DNA of 64,000 bases from Chitinophaga sp. (GCF_019236475.1 NZ_JAFAIX010000013.1:434001-498000), one strand, 5' to 3'; positions 7,435-16,253 are shown, counted from the stretch's first letter. Program-made: numbers and translations. Notes: generated by a model not told the origin, from the sequence alone.

Positions 7435-8292
7435 ATGCTGCTGAAATTTCCCCAGGATTTTCCCGGTCAGCAAATGCTGAAAATCGGCAACCGGCACTTC
7501 GCCATGCTGAAACAAAGACGCATGGCCGAAAAGCGTAGGGTATTCCTGAGCGCACATACACTCATATTCGTTTTGAACGGATATAAGCTACTACACACAG
7601 ATGCAGGCACCATCAAGGTGGAAGCGGGTTCTGTGTTCCTCCTCCGTAAAGGATTTCATATCATGTCCGATATCGTAGAAGATGGAACGGATTTCAAAAG
7701 TCTGATCATCTATATCACGGATGAATATATCAGCAAATTCCTACACAAATACGGCGATCAATTCCCTTCGGCCCCTCAAAATACTGCCCAGTTGGTATTG
7801 TCACTAACACCACAACTGGAAAGCTTCTCCCAACAGTTCATCCAATATTTCTCCGCAGCACCGAATACGATTGCACAGTTGCTGCCATTGAAATTATTCG
7901 AACTGTTATTACTCCTCATGGCTACTCCGCAGCAGGCGGCCTTCGCAGGGATGTTACAGGATATCGCTGTTGCTCCTTCCTTAGATATTGAATGGGTCGT
8001 GAGACGACATCTATTCGAACCGCTAGGGGTAGAAGAACTCGCCAAATTATCTAATAGAAGTCTGGCTGCCTTCAAACGTGACTTCCAGCGCCAGTTTCAG
8101 ACCAGTCCACGCAAATGGATTACCTCACAACGCCTCTCCTACGCGCATAAACTATTGCTCAACTCTAACAAACAGGTAGCTGAAATTGGCCAGGAATGCG
8201 GATTCGAACACATTCCACATTTTATCTCTCTGTTCCGCCAGCAATACGGACAAACACCACAAGCTTTTCGATCCAAAACTGCTATTATCTGA
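7435..8292 (+). CDS. AraC-family transcriptional regulator
   Basis: A 285-aa regulator. The N-terminal half (about 15-130) resembles an AraC-type cupin sensing domain, with segments such as F-V-L-N-G-Y-K and V-E-A-G-S-V-F-L-L-R-K-G. The C-terminal 100 residues form the double helix-turn-helix, with the second recognition helix in I-G-Q-E-C-G-F-E-H-I-P-H-F-I-S-L-F-R-Q-Q-Y-G and the closing T-P-Q-A-F-R. The start codon follows the Lrp-type stop by one base. The neighbouring SnoaL-like gene has its own promoter box. Ligand and targets cannot be read from the sequence. Confidence 0.88.
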   Translation: MLLKFPQDFPGQQMLKIGNRHFAMLKQRRMAEKRRVFLSAHTLIFVLNGYKLLHTDAGTIKVEAGSVFLLRKGFHIMSDIVEDGTDFKSLIIYITDEYISKFLHKYGDQFPSAPQNTAQLVLSLTPQLESFSQQFIQYFSAAPNTIAQLLPLKLFELLLLLMATPQQAAFAGMLQDIAVAPSLDIEWVVRRHLFEPLGVEELAKLSNRSLAAFKRDFQRQFQTSPRKWITSQRLSYAHKLLLNSNKQVAEIGQECGFEHIPHFISLFRQQYGQTPQAFRSKTAII

Positions 8293-8327
8293 GCTTTTCC
8301 CGTTATAGGACTGGCTGTCTCCCCCAC

Positions 8328-8335
8328 TACCTTTG
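8328..8335 (+). promoter_or_regulatory. -7 promoter box for the SnoaL-like gene
   Basis: TACCTTTG, 18 nt before ATG 8354. A longer frame could begin at a TTG inside this box (8333), which makes that start implausible. Confidence 0.6.
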
Positions 8336-8353
8336 CATACAAATAATCCAACT

Positions 8354-8743
8354 ATGCAAAACAATATCGAACAAAACAAAGCCATCGTTAGAAGATTTAA
8401 TGAAGAATGCTTGGTAAAAGCCAATATGGAAGCCCTGGATGAAATCGTTGATCCCCGATTTATCAACTATACGGCGCCAGCAGGTTTTGCGAATGATAAA
8501 GAATCCCTTAAAACCTTCATCCGGGAAGGTTTGAGTAATGTAGACCAACTCTCCCTGGAAATACATGATATGATGGGAGAAGGCAATAAAATAGTTACGC
8601 ACAAAACCTTTACCGGCATCCTCCGCGGGCCATTCATGGGTAAAACCACTATTGGCGCGCCTTTCAAAATGCGTATCATCGATATCATTGAACTAGAAAA
8701 CGGCAGATATCTCAATCATCGGTCTATCCGGGAAGTGCAGTAA
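8354..8743 (+). CDS. SnoaL-like / ester cyclase-fold protein
   Basis: A 129-aa NTF2-like alpha+beta protein. It starts with a helix containing N-K-A-I-V-R-R-F-N-E-E, has the D-P-R-F-I-N-Y segment, then curved-sheet strands G-N-K-I-V-T-H-K-T-F-T-G and M-R-I-I-D-I-I-E-L-E-N-G-R. This matches the SnoaL-like polyketide-cyclase / predicted ester-cyclase group. Members range from aldol cyclases to proteins with no known reaction, so no substrate is assigned. It is transcribed from its own box and ends 32 nt before the S66 peptidase gene, which overlaps a terminator-like hairpin. Confidence 0.75.
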   Translation: MQNNIEQNKAIVRRFNEECLVKANMEALDEIVDPRFINYTAPAGFANDKESLKTFIREGLSNVDQLSLEIHDMMGEGNKIVTHKTFTGILRGPFMGKTTIGAPFKMRIIDIIELENGRYLNHRSIREVQ

Positions 8744-8754
8744 GAAGTTATGCG

Positions 8755-8795
8755 AAAAATGCTTACTTTGATTCAATGAATCGTAAGCATTTTTT
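8755..8795 (+). terminator. Hairpin with the next gene's start codon at its tip
   Basis: AAAAATGCTTAC (8755-8766) pairs with GTAAGCATTTTT (8783-8795). A further inner stem, GATTC (8770-8774) with GAATC (8778-8782), surrounds the peptidase ATG at 8776-8778. The 3' side ends in a T-run, so it can terminate transcription from the upstream gene. Its left arm overlaps a near-consensus promoter box, TACTTTG (8764-8770). Confidence 0.6.
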
Positions 8796-9822
8796 ATCCT
8801 CCCTGTTGGCCGCCGGAGCTACCCTCCCGGCGATACAGTCTGCCGCAGCATTCATTCCGCAGGAAGTAAACCAACAGTCGCACCTTCCTCCCTACCTTAA
8901 GAAAGGCGATATCATTGGGATTACCAGTCCTGCCGGATATATCAAAAAAGAAGAAATCGCTGATGCTATTCGCATTATAGAAAGCTGGGGATTTGTGGTG
9001 CGTTTAGGCACTACCATTGGATTAAAAGATGGTTCCTTTGGCGGCACAGATCAACAGCGGGCAGCGGATTTCCAAGCCATGATGGACAACCCTGATATCA
9101 AAGCTATCCTCTGCGCCCGCGGCGGCTATGGCTGCGCCAGGATTATAGATCATCTCAACTTCGAAAATTTCCGGAAGAAACCGAAATGGATCATTGGTTT
9201 CAGCGATATAACAGCATTGCACAGCCATGTAAACAGCCAGTTCCAGATTGCGAGCTTGCATAGCAAAATGTGTAACAGCTTTCCATCTGATTTGCGCGGC
9301 TCCGACCCTGTGATGCAGGATACCATTAATTCGATTTATCAATCGCTGACAGGTGTGAAGATGCAATACCGGGCCGATAATGACGCCCACAATCGAATTG
9401 GAAAGGCCACTGCGCCTGTGGTGGGTGGCAATCTCTCCGTATTACAATCTGTCTCTGGGACACCCTCTGAAATAGATACGAATGGGAAAATATTGTTCCT
9501 GGAAGAAGTGGGAGAATACTTATACAACCTGGATCGGATGCTGGGAACACTGGAAAGATCCGGAAAACTTAGTCATCTGAAAGGCTTGATCATAGGCGGT
9601 TTCAATCGTATCAAACCAGATGATCCGGGAGAAGAATTTGGTAGAACCATTTATGATATTGTATTTGAACGGGTAAAAATGTACAACTACCCGATATGTT
9701 TCAATTTCCCAGTAGGGCATCAGCGTAACAACTATGCCTTAAAATCCAATGCAGTGCATACTTTAGAAGTTACCAACACAGGTGCTACGCTGACAGAACA
9801 ACTTATTTCACAAAGAACGTGA
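8776..9822 (+). CDS. LD-carboxypeptidase, peptidase family S66
   Basis: A 348-aa serine peptidase of the LdcA/MccF family, likely acting on murein tetrapeptides in the periplasm. The first 26 residues look like a signal sequence, with an R-K near the start and A-A-A-F. The N-terminal strand I-G-I-T-S-P-A-G and the A-R-G-G-Y-G-C-A-R loop are family hallmarks. The Ser-Glu-His triad is readable: Ser in G-F-S-D-I-T near 142, Glu in L-E-E-V-G-E near 243 and His in P-V-G-H-Q near 314. The start codon is embedded in the hairpin above. The 3' end overlaps the convergent NCS2 gene by 20 bp. Reversed or relaxed specificity, as in MccF-type antibiotic-immunity members, is possible. Confidence 0.92.
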   Translation: MNRKHFLSSLLAAGATLPAIQSAAAFIPQEVNQQSHLPPYLKKGDIIGITSPAGYIKKEEIADAIRIIESWGFVVRLGTTIGLKDGSFGGTDQQRAADFQAMMDNPDIKAILCARGGYGCARIIDHLNFENFRKKPKWIIGFSDITALHSHVNSQFQIASLHSKMCNSFPSDLRGSDPVMQDTINSIYQSLTGVKMQYRADNDAHNRIGKATAPVVGGNLSVLQSVSGTPSEIDTNGKILFLEEVGEYLYNLDRMLGTLERSGKLSHLKGLIIGGFNRIKPDDPGEEFGRTIYDIVFERVKMYNYPICFNFPVGHQRNNYALKSNAVHTLEVTNTGATLTEQLISQRT

Positions 9823-11128
9823 TGATAAACAGTATGGCTAATACATACATCACAGGACTGATCTGCTTATACTGACCTGTAAAGACTTTCAGCAATACAT
9901 AAGACAACATACCGAATACAATTCCTTCTGCTATGCTGTAGGAATAAGGCATCATCACGATAGCCAGGAATGCAGGCAATGCTTCCGTCACATCGTTAAA
10001 ATCGATTTTTGTGACAGCGCCCATCATCAGCATACCCACAATAATCAATGCAGGAGCGGTTGCCGCTTGTGGAATCATTGCAAACACCGGTGCAAAAAAG
10101 AGGGAAAGCAGGAACATAATGGCAATCGTAAAAGAGGTCAGTCCTGTTTTTCCGCCGGCGGCAATACCACTGGCACTTTCCACATAAGCCGTTACCACGC
10201 TGGTACCCAGGAGTCCTGCTGCGGTGGTGCCTACAGCATCGGCCATGAGCGCTTGTTTAGCTCTAGGGAGACGCCCGTTCTCGTCCAGCAGTCCGGCCTT
10301 ATTGCATAAACCAATGAGCGTACCCACTGTATCGAAAAGGTTTACCATCAACAAGGTGAAGAGGATCATCACCATGTCCATGGAAAAGATTTTATCGAAC
10401 TGCATTTTGAAAGCGATAGGTGCAATAGATGGGGGAAGACTTACGAAATGGCCATTCTCCGGCAGATGCGTGATTCCCAGTGGTATCCCCACCAAAGTAG
10501 CCGCCAGTATCCCTATCAACAGCGCTGCATTCACGCCTCTATACATCAGCACCGCGCTCACAATCACGCCAATCAGTGCCAGTAGCGGGCCTGCGGAGGT
10601 GAGATCTCCCACTTTCAATACCACACCCGCTAATTTATCATTCCCGATATGATGCATACCCGTTTCGATAATACCCGCATTGGCCATGCCTATCAGGGCT
10701 ATCAACAATCCAATCCCTACGGATATCGCATGTTTCAGGTTGCCGGGAATACTGTTGATAATGGCTTCCCGTATCTTGAACATGGAGAGAAATATGAAAA
10801 TGATTCCTTCCAGGAAAACGGCCGTGAGTGCAAACTCCCAGCTATAACCCATCGAAGCCACGATGGTATAGGCAAAGAAAGCATTCAGCCCCATACCTGG
10901 CGCGACGCCGATAGGCAGTTTGGCGTAAAACGCCATCACCAACGTACCGATGGCGGCAGCGAGGGCTGTGGCGGTAATCAGGGCATGGAAATCCATTCCC
11001 GTTTGCGACAATATACTGGGGTTTACCGCCAGGATATACGCCATGGTAGAAAAGGTGGTGAGGCCAGCCAGGACCTCTTTTTTGAAAGTGGTCTGGTTTT
11101 CTTCCAGCCTGAAAAATTTAGATAGCAT
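9803..11128 (-). CDS. NCS2-family purine permease (AzgA/GhxP-like)
   Basis: A 441-aa inner-membrane nucleobase:proton symporter. It starts L-S-K-F-F-R-L followed by the family-typical F-K-K-E-V-L-A-G-L-T-T-F-S-T-M-A-Y-I and the substrate-site motif G-M-G-L-N-A-F-F-A-Y. Around 12-14 hydrophobic segments follow, with N-L-F-D-T-V-G-T-L-I-G late in the chain. This wording is of the hypoxanthine/guanine/adenine group rather than the uracil/xanthine group. The start at 11128 is preferred over 11200 because the TATTTTTG promoter box (11133-11140) falls inside the longer version. It overlaps the S66 gene tail by 20 bp. The hpt gene elsewhere in the window could salvage the imported bases. Confidence 0.92.
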   Translation of the reverse strand: MLSKFFRLEENQTTFKKEVLAGLTTFSTMAYILAVNPSILSQTGMDFHALITATALAAAIGTLVMAFYAKLPIGVAPGMGLNAFFAYTIVASMGYSWEFALTAVFLEGIIFIFLSMFKIREAIINSIPGNLKHAISVGIGLLIALIGMANAGIIETGMHHIGNDKLAGVVLKVGDLTSAGPLLALIGVIVSAVLMYRGVNAALLIGILAATLVGIPLGITHLPENGHFVSLPPSIAPIAFKMQFDKIFSMDMVMILFTLLMVNLFDTVGTLIGLCNKAGLLDENGRLPRAKQALMADAVGTTAAGLLGTSVVTAYVESASGIAAGGKTGLTSFTIAIMFLLSLFFAPVFAMIPQAATAPALIIVGMLMMGAVTKIDFNDVTEALPAFLAIVMMPYSYSIAEGIVFGMLSYVLLKVFTGQYKQISPVMYVLAILFIITFFVK

Positions 11129-11132
11129 GTTG

Positions 11133-11140
11133 CAAAAATA
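11133..11140 (-). promoter_or_regulatory. -7 promoter box for the NCS2 permease
   Basis: Reads TATTTTTG on the minus strand and ends 4 nt before the ATG, so the mRNA is probably leaderless or nearly so. Confidence 0.6.
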
Positions 11141-11180
11141 GTGTCTTAATTTTATCCAATAACCGGATAGGAGATTGTGC

Positions 11181-13634
11181 ATGAAAGGCAAACAAATCAT
11201 TACCTCATGGCTAGCAGCAAAGGAACTGAAGCCCTTCCAGTTCCAGGAAGAGGCCTGGGAGGCTTATCAACAGGGCAAATCAGGACTGGTAAACGCGCCT
11301 ACGGGCTTCGGTAAAACATTCTCTCTTTTCCTCGCAGTGGTCATCGACTGGATAGATAAACATCCCCAGCATTATCGAAAAAAAACCAAAAATGGACTGC
11401 AATTATTGTGGATATCTCCATTGCGCGCCCTCGCGAAAGATATCGCACGTGCTATGACGGAAGTACTGGAGGAACTGGAAATCCCCTGGCAAGTAGGTAT
11501 TCGTAGTGGCGATACGAGTACCAGCACCCGCGCTTCCCAGAAAAAGCAGATGCCGGAAATCATGATTATCACGCCTGAAAGCTTGCATATCTTGCTCGCG
11601 CAGCGCGACTATCCCGCTCTTTTCAAGCATCTCCATACCGTAGTTGCGGACGAATGGCATGAGCTCATTGGTACCAAACGCGGAGTGATGGTGGAACTCG
11701 CCCTGAGTCGCCTGAAAGGGATCACGGCGGAGGAAGACCGCCCACCCATGAAAATATGGGGTATTTCTGCTACTATCGGCAACCTGGAGGAGGCCATGCA
11801 GGTATTAATGGGCCCTCGCCACCAGGATGCCGTCATCATAAAGGCTCAATTAAAGAAAAATATAGCCCTAAAAAGCGTGATTCCTGCCGAGATGGACAAA
11901 TACCCTTGGGCAGGACATTTAGGCCTTAAAATGCTCCCGCAGGCTATTCCTGTGATTATGGAGAGTCAGACTACCCTCCTGTTTACCAATACCCGTTCCC
12001 AATCCGAGATCTGGTACCAATCGCTTTTAACAGCCTGTCCTGAATTGGCAGGCGCCATCGCGCTGCACCATGGCTCTATCGACACCGAACTGCGTATATG
12101 GGTGGAAGAAGCCTTGCACAATGGTATCCTGAAAGTGGTGGTTTGCACCGCCAGCCTTGACTTGGGAGTGGATTTCCGCCCAGTGGACACGGTGATACAA
12201 GTGGGTAGCCCTAAAGGTGTGGCCCGCTTCCTGCAAAGGGCCGGCCGTAGCGGTCACCAGCCCAATGCTATCAGCAATATCTATTTCTTGCCTACCCATG
12301 CCCTGGAACTGGTGGAAGCAGCAGCCCTGAAAGCTGCCATGGAAGAAGAACTGATAGAAAGCAGGATGCCCGTGCTCCTGGCCTGGGATGTACTGCTCCA
12401 ATACCTGATGACCCTAGCCGTATCCGATGGATTTCACTCCAACGATATCTGGGAGGAAGTGAGGAATACTTACTGTTATCAACATATCACGCCAGACGAT
12501 TGGCAATGGCTCCTCGCTTTCCTTACCACAGGCGGCGATGCCCTCTTCAGTTACGATGAGTTCAAGAAAATGGACCGTACTGGCAACTACTTTCGCTGCT
12601 CCAGCAGAATGTTGGCCATGCGCCACCGACTGCATATAGGCACGATCGTCAGCGATGTGATGATGAAAGTGAAGTTTATCAGCGGAGGCTATGTAGGCGT
12701 GATTGAAGAAGGTTTTATATCGAGATTACAACCGGGAGACAGCTTTACCTTGGCCGGCAGAAATTTGGAATTTGTGATGACGAAAGACATGACTGCCTTT
12801 GTCCGCAAATCCACCTCTAAGCGAACCATTGTTCCCAGTTGGCAAGGAGGCCGCATCCCGCTATCGTCCAACCTGGGATGGATGTTGCGTCGTAAATTCA
12901 ACGAAGCGCTTAGTCGCCGAACCAAAGACCCGGAGCTCTTGGCTTTACAGCCACTCTTCAATCTACAGGAAGATTTGTCGCACATTCCAAAAGATGATGA
13001 ATTACTAATAGAACATATTCAAACAGAAGATGGCTATCACCTCTTCGTTTATCCCTTTGAAGGCCGACTCGTACATGAAGTGATGGCGGCCCTTTTGGCC
13101 TGGCGTATCAGCCGGATTACCCCCATTACCTTTTCCATAGCGATGAATGACTACGGCTTTGAGCTGTTGTCTGACCAACCCATCCCACTTACCGCCGAAA
13201 ATGCCAAAGCATTATTCACCACTGATAACCTAACCACAGAACTGCAAGCCAGTGTGAATTCTACGGAAATGGCCCGTCGTAAGTTCAGGGATATTGCCGT
13301 AATAGCCGGACTCATATTCCAGGGATATCCCGGTAAAAACAAGGCCAATAGGCATTTACAGGCATCCTCGTCTCTCCTGTTCAATGTATTCAGGGATTAC
13401 GACCCGCACAATCTCTTGCTGCAACAGGCTTTCAATGAGGCTTTCTTTTACCAGATGGAAGAAGCCCGCCTCCGGGAAACGCTGGACCGTATTGCTGTTA
13501 GCAAGATCGTGGTCACTCATCCAGAAAAACTGACGCCTTTCTGTTTTCCTATTAAAGTGGACAGTCTCCGCGATACCATGACCAGCGAAAAACTGGCAGA
13601 CCGCATTAAAAAATTGATCGCTGCAAACGGATAG
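11181..13634 (+). CDS. Ligase-associated DNA-damage-response DEXH helicase (Lhr-like)
   Basis: An 817-aa superfamily 2 DNA helicase. The N-terminal RecA-like pair has motif I A-P-T-G-F-G-K-T (39-46), motif II D-E-W-H near 158, and motif III S-A-T-I-G. The second domain has T-N-T-R-S-Q-S-E (motif IV region) and G-R-S-G-H-Q (motif VI). Beyond these lies an Lhr-type C-terminal extension. The family is normally encoded with an ATP-dependent DNA ligase, an exonuclease-like protein and the PdeM phosphoesterase, and is thought to act in DNA repair. Here only PdeM follows, 4 nt after the stop, and the ligase is not in the window. I chose ATG 11181; a TTG two codons upstream is also open. Confidence 0.93.
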   Translation: MKGKQIITSWLAAKELKPFQFQEEAWEAYQQGKSGLVNAPTGFGKTFSLFLAVVIDWIDKHPQHYRKKTKNGLQLLWISPLRALAKDIARAMTEVLEELEIPWQVGIRSGDTSTSTRASQKKQMPEIMIITPESLHILLAQRDYPALFKHLHTVVADEWHELIGTKRGVMVELALSRLKGITAEEDRPPMKIWGISATIGNLEEAMQVLMGPRHQDAVIIKAQLKKNIALKSVIPAEMDKYPWAGHLGLKMLPQAIPVIMESQTTLLFTNTRSQSEIWYQSLLTACPELAGAIALHHGSIDTELRIWVEEALHNGILKVVVCTASLDLGVDFRPVDTVIQVGSPKGVARFLQRAGRSGHQPNAISNIYFLPTHALELVEAAALKAAMEEELIESRMPVLLAWDVLLQYLMTLAVSDGFHSNDIWEEVRNTYCYQHITPDDWQWLLAFLTTGGDALFSYDEFKKMDRTGNYFRCSSRMLAMRHRLHIGTIVSDVMMKVKFISGGYVGVIEEGFISRLQPGDSFTLAGRNLEFVMTKDMTAFVRKSTSKRTIVPSWQGGRIPLSSNLGWMLRRKFNEALSRRTKDPELLALQPLFNLQEDLSHIPKDDELLIEHIQTEDGYHLFVYPFEGRLVHEVMAALLAWRISRITPITFSIAMNDYGFELLSDQPIPLTAENAKALFTTDNLTTELQASVNSTEMARRKFRDIAVIAGLIFQGYPGKNKANRHLQASSSLLFNVFRDYDPHNLLLQQAFNEAFFYQMEEARLRETLDRIAVSKIVVTHPEKLTPFCFPIKVDSLRDTMTSEKLADRIKKLIAANG

Positions 13635-13638
13635 GAAT

Positions 13639-14322
13639 TTGATAATTTGCACCCTGTTAAAATTAGCAGAGAACGTGACAGGGGAATTATTCTTTTATCG
13701 GTCGCAACACTGGCAGTTATTGCCGGAACGCGCCATCTACTGGCAGGAAGAAAAGGCATTGATTGTATCAGATCTCCATCTGGGCAAGGCTACACATTTC
13801 AGGAAATCCGGCATTGCAGTGCCAGCAGGGATTGCTGCTGAAGATCTCTTCCGCCTGCAACGCCTCATCACGCGCTATCAGCCAGAACAGATTATCATCA
13901 CCGGAGATATGTTCCACAGCCATGAAAACAAGGAAGTGGACTATTTCGAGGTATGGAGAAGGCAGTTTCCTCATATTCGTTTTCACCTGGTAGTGGGCAA
14001 CCACGATATCATGCCGGAAGAAATATATAGCCGGCTGAATATCCACATCTCCCCTGAACTCACCATCCGAAACATTCATTTTATCCACGAACCATGTGGT
14101 CATGATAACGGTTATACCTATACGTTTTCTGGGCATCTGCACCCTGGTTATGTCATGGCAGGCATCGCCAAACAGCGATTGAGATTGCCTTGCTTCTATT
14201 TCAGCAAGCACTGCTGCATACTACCAGCATTTGGAGAGTTTACCGGCCTCGCCTCCATGAATGCGGAGCCAGATGAACCAGTATTTGTAATAGCTGGCGA
14301 TTCAGTGGTAAGGGCACAATAA
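13639..14322 (+). CDS. pdeM: Ligase-associated metallophosphoesterase PdeM
   Basis: A calcineurin-like metal-dependent phosphodiesterase of up to 227 aa, proposed to work with the ligase-associated helicase on DNA ends. All metal-binding blocks are present: D-L-H-L-G-K (45-50), G-D-M-F-H-S (89-94), G-N-H-D (120-123) and G-H-L-H-P (165-169). The preceding L-P-E-R-A-I-Y-W block is typical of the family. No ATG lies near the front: the open frame begins with TTG at 13639, and GTG at 13675 is an alternative that drops 12 residues. It is translationally close to the helicase (4 nt) and to the deacetylase-family gene (11 nt), so the three genes form one operon. Confidence 0.9.
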   Translation: MIICTLLKLAENVTGELFFYRSQHWQLLPERAIYWQEEKALIVSDLHLGKATHFRKSGIAVPAGIAAEDLFRLQRLITRYQPEQIIITGDMFHSHENKEVDYFEVWRRQFPHIRFHLVVGNHDIMPEEIYSRLNIHISPELTIRNIHFIHEPCGHDNGYTYTFSGHLHPGYVMAGIAKQRLRLPCFYFSKHCCILPAFGEFTGLASMNAEPDEPVFVIAGDSVVRAQ

Positions 14323-14333
14323 AACCCCGGCTT

Positions 14334-15236
14334 ATGAAGATTGCATTTCACGAAGTATATATACATCCGCTCCCGCCCAATCATCGTTTTCCGATGGTCA
14401 AATACGAGCTGATACCCGAGCAGTTACTCCGGGAAGGCGTCATTCGCGAGGAGCATCTTTTCGCCCCTGATCCGGCGGAGGAAGAAGTTATCTTGCTCAC
14501 ACATCATCGGGAATATTGGGAAAAGCTGCGGGACCAGGGTCTTTCCTACCGGGAACAGCGCCAGATAGGCTTTGAGCAGTCGCCCCGCCTTACATTAAGG
14601 GAAATCGTTATTGCACAAGGCACCATAGAAATTTCTTTGCACGCCTTAGAACATGGGCTGGGGTTTAATGTAGCTGGAGGCACCCATCATGCCTTTGCTG
14701 CTAAAGGGGAAGGATTTTGCCTGTTGAATGATATCGCGGTAGCGGCCAACTACTTACTGGAACAGGGGAAAATCCGTAAAGCATTGGTGATAGACCTGGA
14801 TGTGCACCAGGGCAATGGAACGGCTTCCCTCTTCGAAAATAACAACCATGTATACACGTTCAGTATGCATGGCGCGCATAATTACCCTTTCCACAAGGAA
14901 AGATCAGATTGGGATATTCCCCTGCCGGATGGCATCACCGATGGCCCTTATCTTAGGTTGTTGGAAGAAGCCCTGGAAGTTTTGATAAACAAGGTACGTC
15001 CTGATATTGTATACTATTTGTCCGGTGTGGATATCCTGGAAACGGATAAGCTGGGTAAGCTGAAAGTAACGGCTGCTGGCTGTCGGGAACGGGATGCCAT
15101 GGTATTCAGCGTGCTAAAGCAGCATGATATACCTGTGGCGGTGGTCATGGGCGGTGGTTATTCCCCTCGCGTAAAGCATGTGGTGGACGCTCATTGTCAG
15201 ACATTCCGGGAGGGAATAGACATTTACGGCTATTAA
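14334..15236 (+). CDS. Histone-deacetylase superfamily enzyme
   Basis: A 300-aa arginase/deacetylase-fold zinc hydrolase. The catalytic parts are intact: tandem histidines in G-G-T-H-H-A (118-119), zinc ligands in D-L-D-V-H (154-158), the third ligand Asp in S-G-V-D, and the closing G-G-G-Y with the transition-state Tyr. Bacterial relatives deacetylate acetyl-lysine (AcuC), acetylpolyamines or small amides, and the substrate here cannot be told. Being co-transcribed with the repair helicase and PdeM is notable: it could reverse acetylation of repair or nucleoid proteins, but this rests only on gene order. A 9-bp GC hairpin separates it from the convergent lolD gene. Confidence 0.9.
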   Translation: MKIAFHEVYIHPLPPNHRFPMVKYELIPEQLLREGVIREEHLFAPDPAEEEVILLTHHREYWEKLRDQGLSYREQRQIGFEQSPRLTLREIVIAQGTIEISLHALEHGLGFNVAGGTHHAFAAKGEGFCLLNDIAVAANYLLEQGKIRKALVIDLDVHQGNGTASLFENNNHVYTFSMHGAHNYPFHKERSDWDIPLPDGITDGPYLRLLEEALEVLINKVRPDIVYYLSGVDILETDKLGKLKVTAAGCRERDAMVFSVLKQHDIPVAVVMGGGYSPRVKHVVDAHCQTFREGIDIYGY

Positions 15237-15243
15237 GCCGGGC

Positions 15244-15267
15244 TATCGCCCCGCGGAGGGGGCGATA
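15244..15267. terminator. Hairpin between convergent genes
   Basis: TATCGCCCC (15244-15252) pairs with GGGGCGATA (15259-15267). There is no clear T-run. It probably helps end both the deacetylase-family and lolD transcripts. Confidence 0.5.
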
Positions 15268-15273
15268 AAGCGG

Positions 15274-15930
15274 TTAATGAGAGATAATCCGACCATCTTT
15301 CATGACCAACTGCCTGTCGCTTAAAGGGGCCAGTTCTTCATTATGTGTGACGATGATGAAAGTCTGGTTGAATTTCTCCCTTAGTTCAAAAAACAGGTTA
15401 TGTAGTTCTCTGGCATTATGGGAATCGAGGTTACCGGTAGGTTCGTCAGCCATGACCACATCAGGATTATTGATGAGGGCTCTGGCAACGGCTACTCTTT
15501 GTTGTTCACCACCGGAGAGGGCATTCGGTTTGTGGTCCATACGATCTTGCAGACCAAGTGTTTCCAACAGGAACATGGCTTTTTCTCTCACAGCGTTTTT
15601 GGCAGTACCCGCAATAAATCCAGGTATACAAACGTTTTCGAGGGCTGTGAATTCCGGTAACAGGTGGTGAAACTGGAAGATAAAGCCAATATGGCGGTTT
15701 CTGAAATCAGCGAGGGCATTGCCCTTCAGACGAGTCAGATTGACATCATTTAGGAGAATCTCGCCAGTAGTAGGCGTATCCAGCGTTCCAAGGATATGCA
15801 GCAAAGTACTTTTGCCGGCTCCAGAAGAGCCAACAATAGTCACGATTTCTCCTTTACTGACAGTAATATCCACTCCCTTCAGAATCGGTAAGTTGGAATA
15901 ATTTTTGGTGACATTGCGAGCGGTTAGCAT
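15274..15930 (-). CDS. lolD: LolD-type ABC transporter ATPase
   Basis: A 218-aa cytosolic ATPase of the LolD/MacB family, powering lipoprotein release from the inner membrane or a related export step. Walker A is G-S-S-G-A-G-K-S-T (34-42), the ABC signature L-S-G-G-E-Q-Q is at 138-144, and Walker B D-V-V-M-A-D-E lies near 157-163, followed by the H-loop in V-T-H-N. The E-F-T-A-L-E-N-V block after the Q-loop is typical of this subfamily. No permease gene adjoins it in the window, which is common for lolD in this phylum. Assignment to LolD rather than another MacB-like ATPase is likely but rests on wording alone. Confidence 0.85.
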   Translation of the reverse strand: MLTARNVTKNYSNLPILKGVDITVSKGEIVTIVGSSGAGKSTLLHILGTLDTPTTGEILLNDVNLTRLKGNALADFRNRHIGFIFQFHHLLPEFTALENVCIPGFIAGTAKNAVREKAMFLLETLGLQDRMDHKPNALSGGEQQRVAVARALINNPDVVMADEPTGNLDSHNARELHNLFFELREKFNQTFIIVTHNEELAPLSDRQLVMKDGRIISH

Positions 15931-15991
15931 AACCCAAAGAAAAGTAAATAACCAATAAAATAGTAAAAGTTGTTTATTTCAAATTAATGAA

Positions 15992-15999
15992 TACTTTTG
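15992..15999 (+). promoter_or_regulatory. -7 promoter box for the DUF2795 gene
   Basis: TACTTTTG, 32 nt before ATG 16032. The leader is very A-rich (AAAAATTAAAAAAG), a common substitute for a Shine-Dalgarno sequence in this phylum. Confidence 0.6.
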
Positions 16000-16031
16000 C
16001 GAAAAATTAAAAAAGTAAAAATTTTAATAAG

Positions 16032-16253
16032 ATGTACTGGACATTAGAATTAGCTTCATACCTGGAGGATGCTCCATGGCCAGCTACGAAAGACGAACTC
16101 ATTGACTACGCAATCCGCTCCGGTGCACCGATTGAAGTGATTGAGAACCTGCAGGAGCTGGAGGATGAGGGAGAGATTTACGAAGGTATTGAGGATATCT
16201 GGTCCGATTACCCGTCGCAGGACGACTTCTTCTTTAACGAAGATGAATATTAA
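16032..16253 (+). CDS. Small acidic DUF2795 protein
   Basis: A 73-aa cytosolic protein of the DUF2795 family, function unknown. It is strongly acidic: the middle reads E-L-E-D-E-G-E-I-Y-E-G-I-E-D-I-W and the tail is rich in Asp, Glu and Phe. The A-P-W-P-A-T-K-D-E-L-I-D-Y-A core looks like a helical hairpin. Such proteins are short and highly conserved in Bacteroidota, which together with a strong promoter box and a dedicated terminator suggests good expression. No partner gene can be inferred. Confidence 0.85.
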   Translation: MYWTLELASYLEDAPWPATKDELIDYAIRSGAPIEVIENLQELEDEGEIYEGIEDIWSDYPSQDDFFFNEDEY

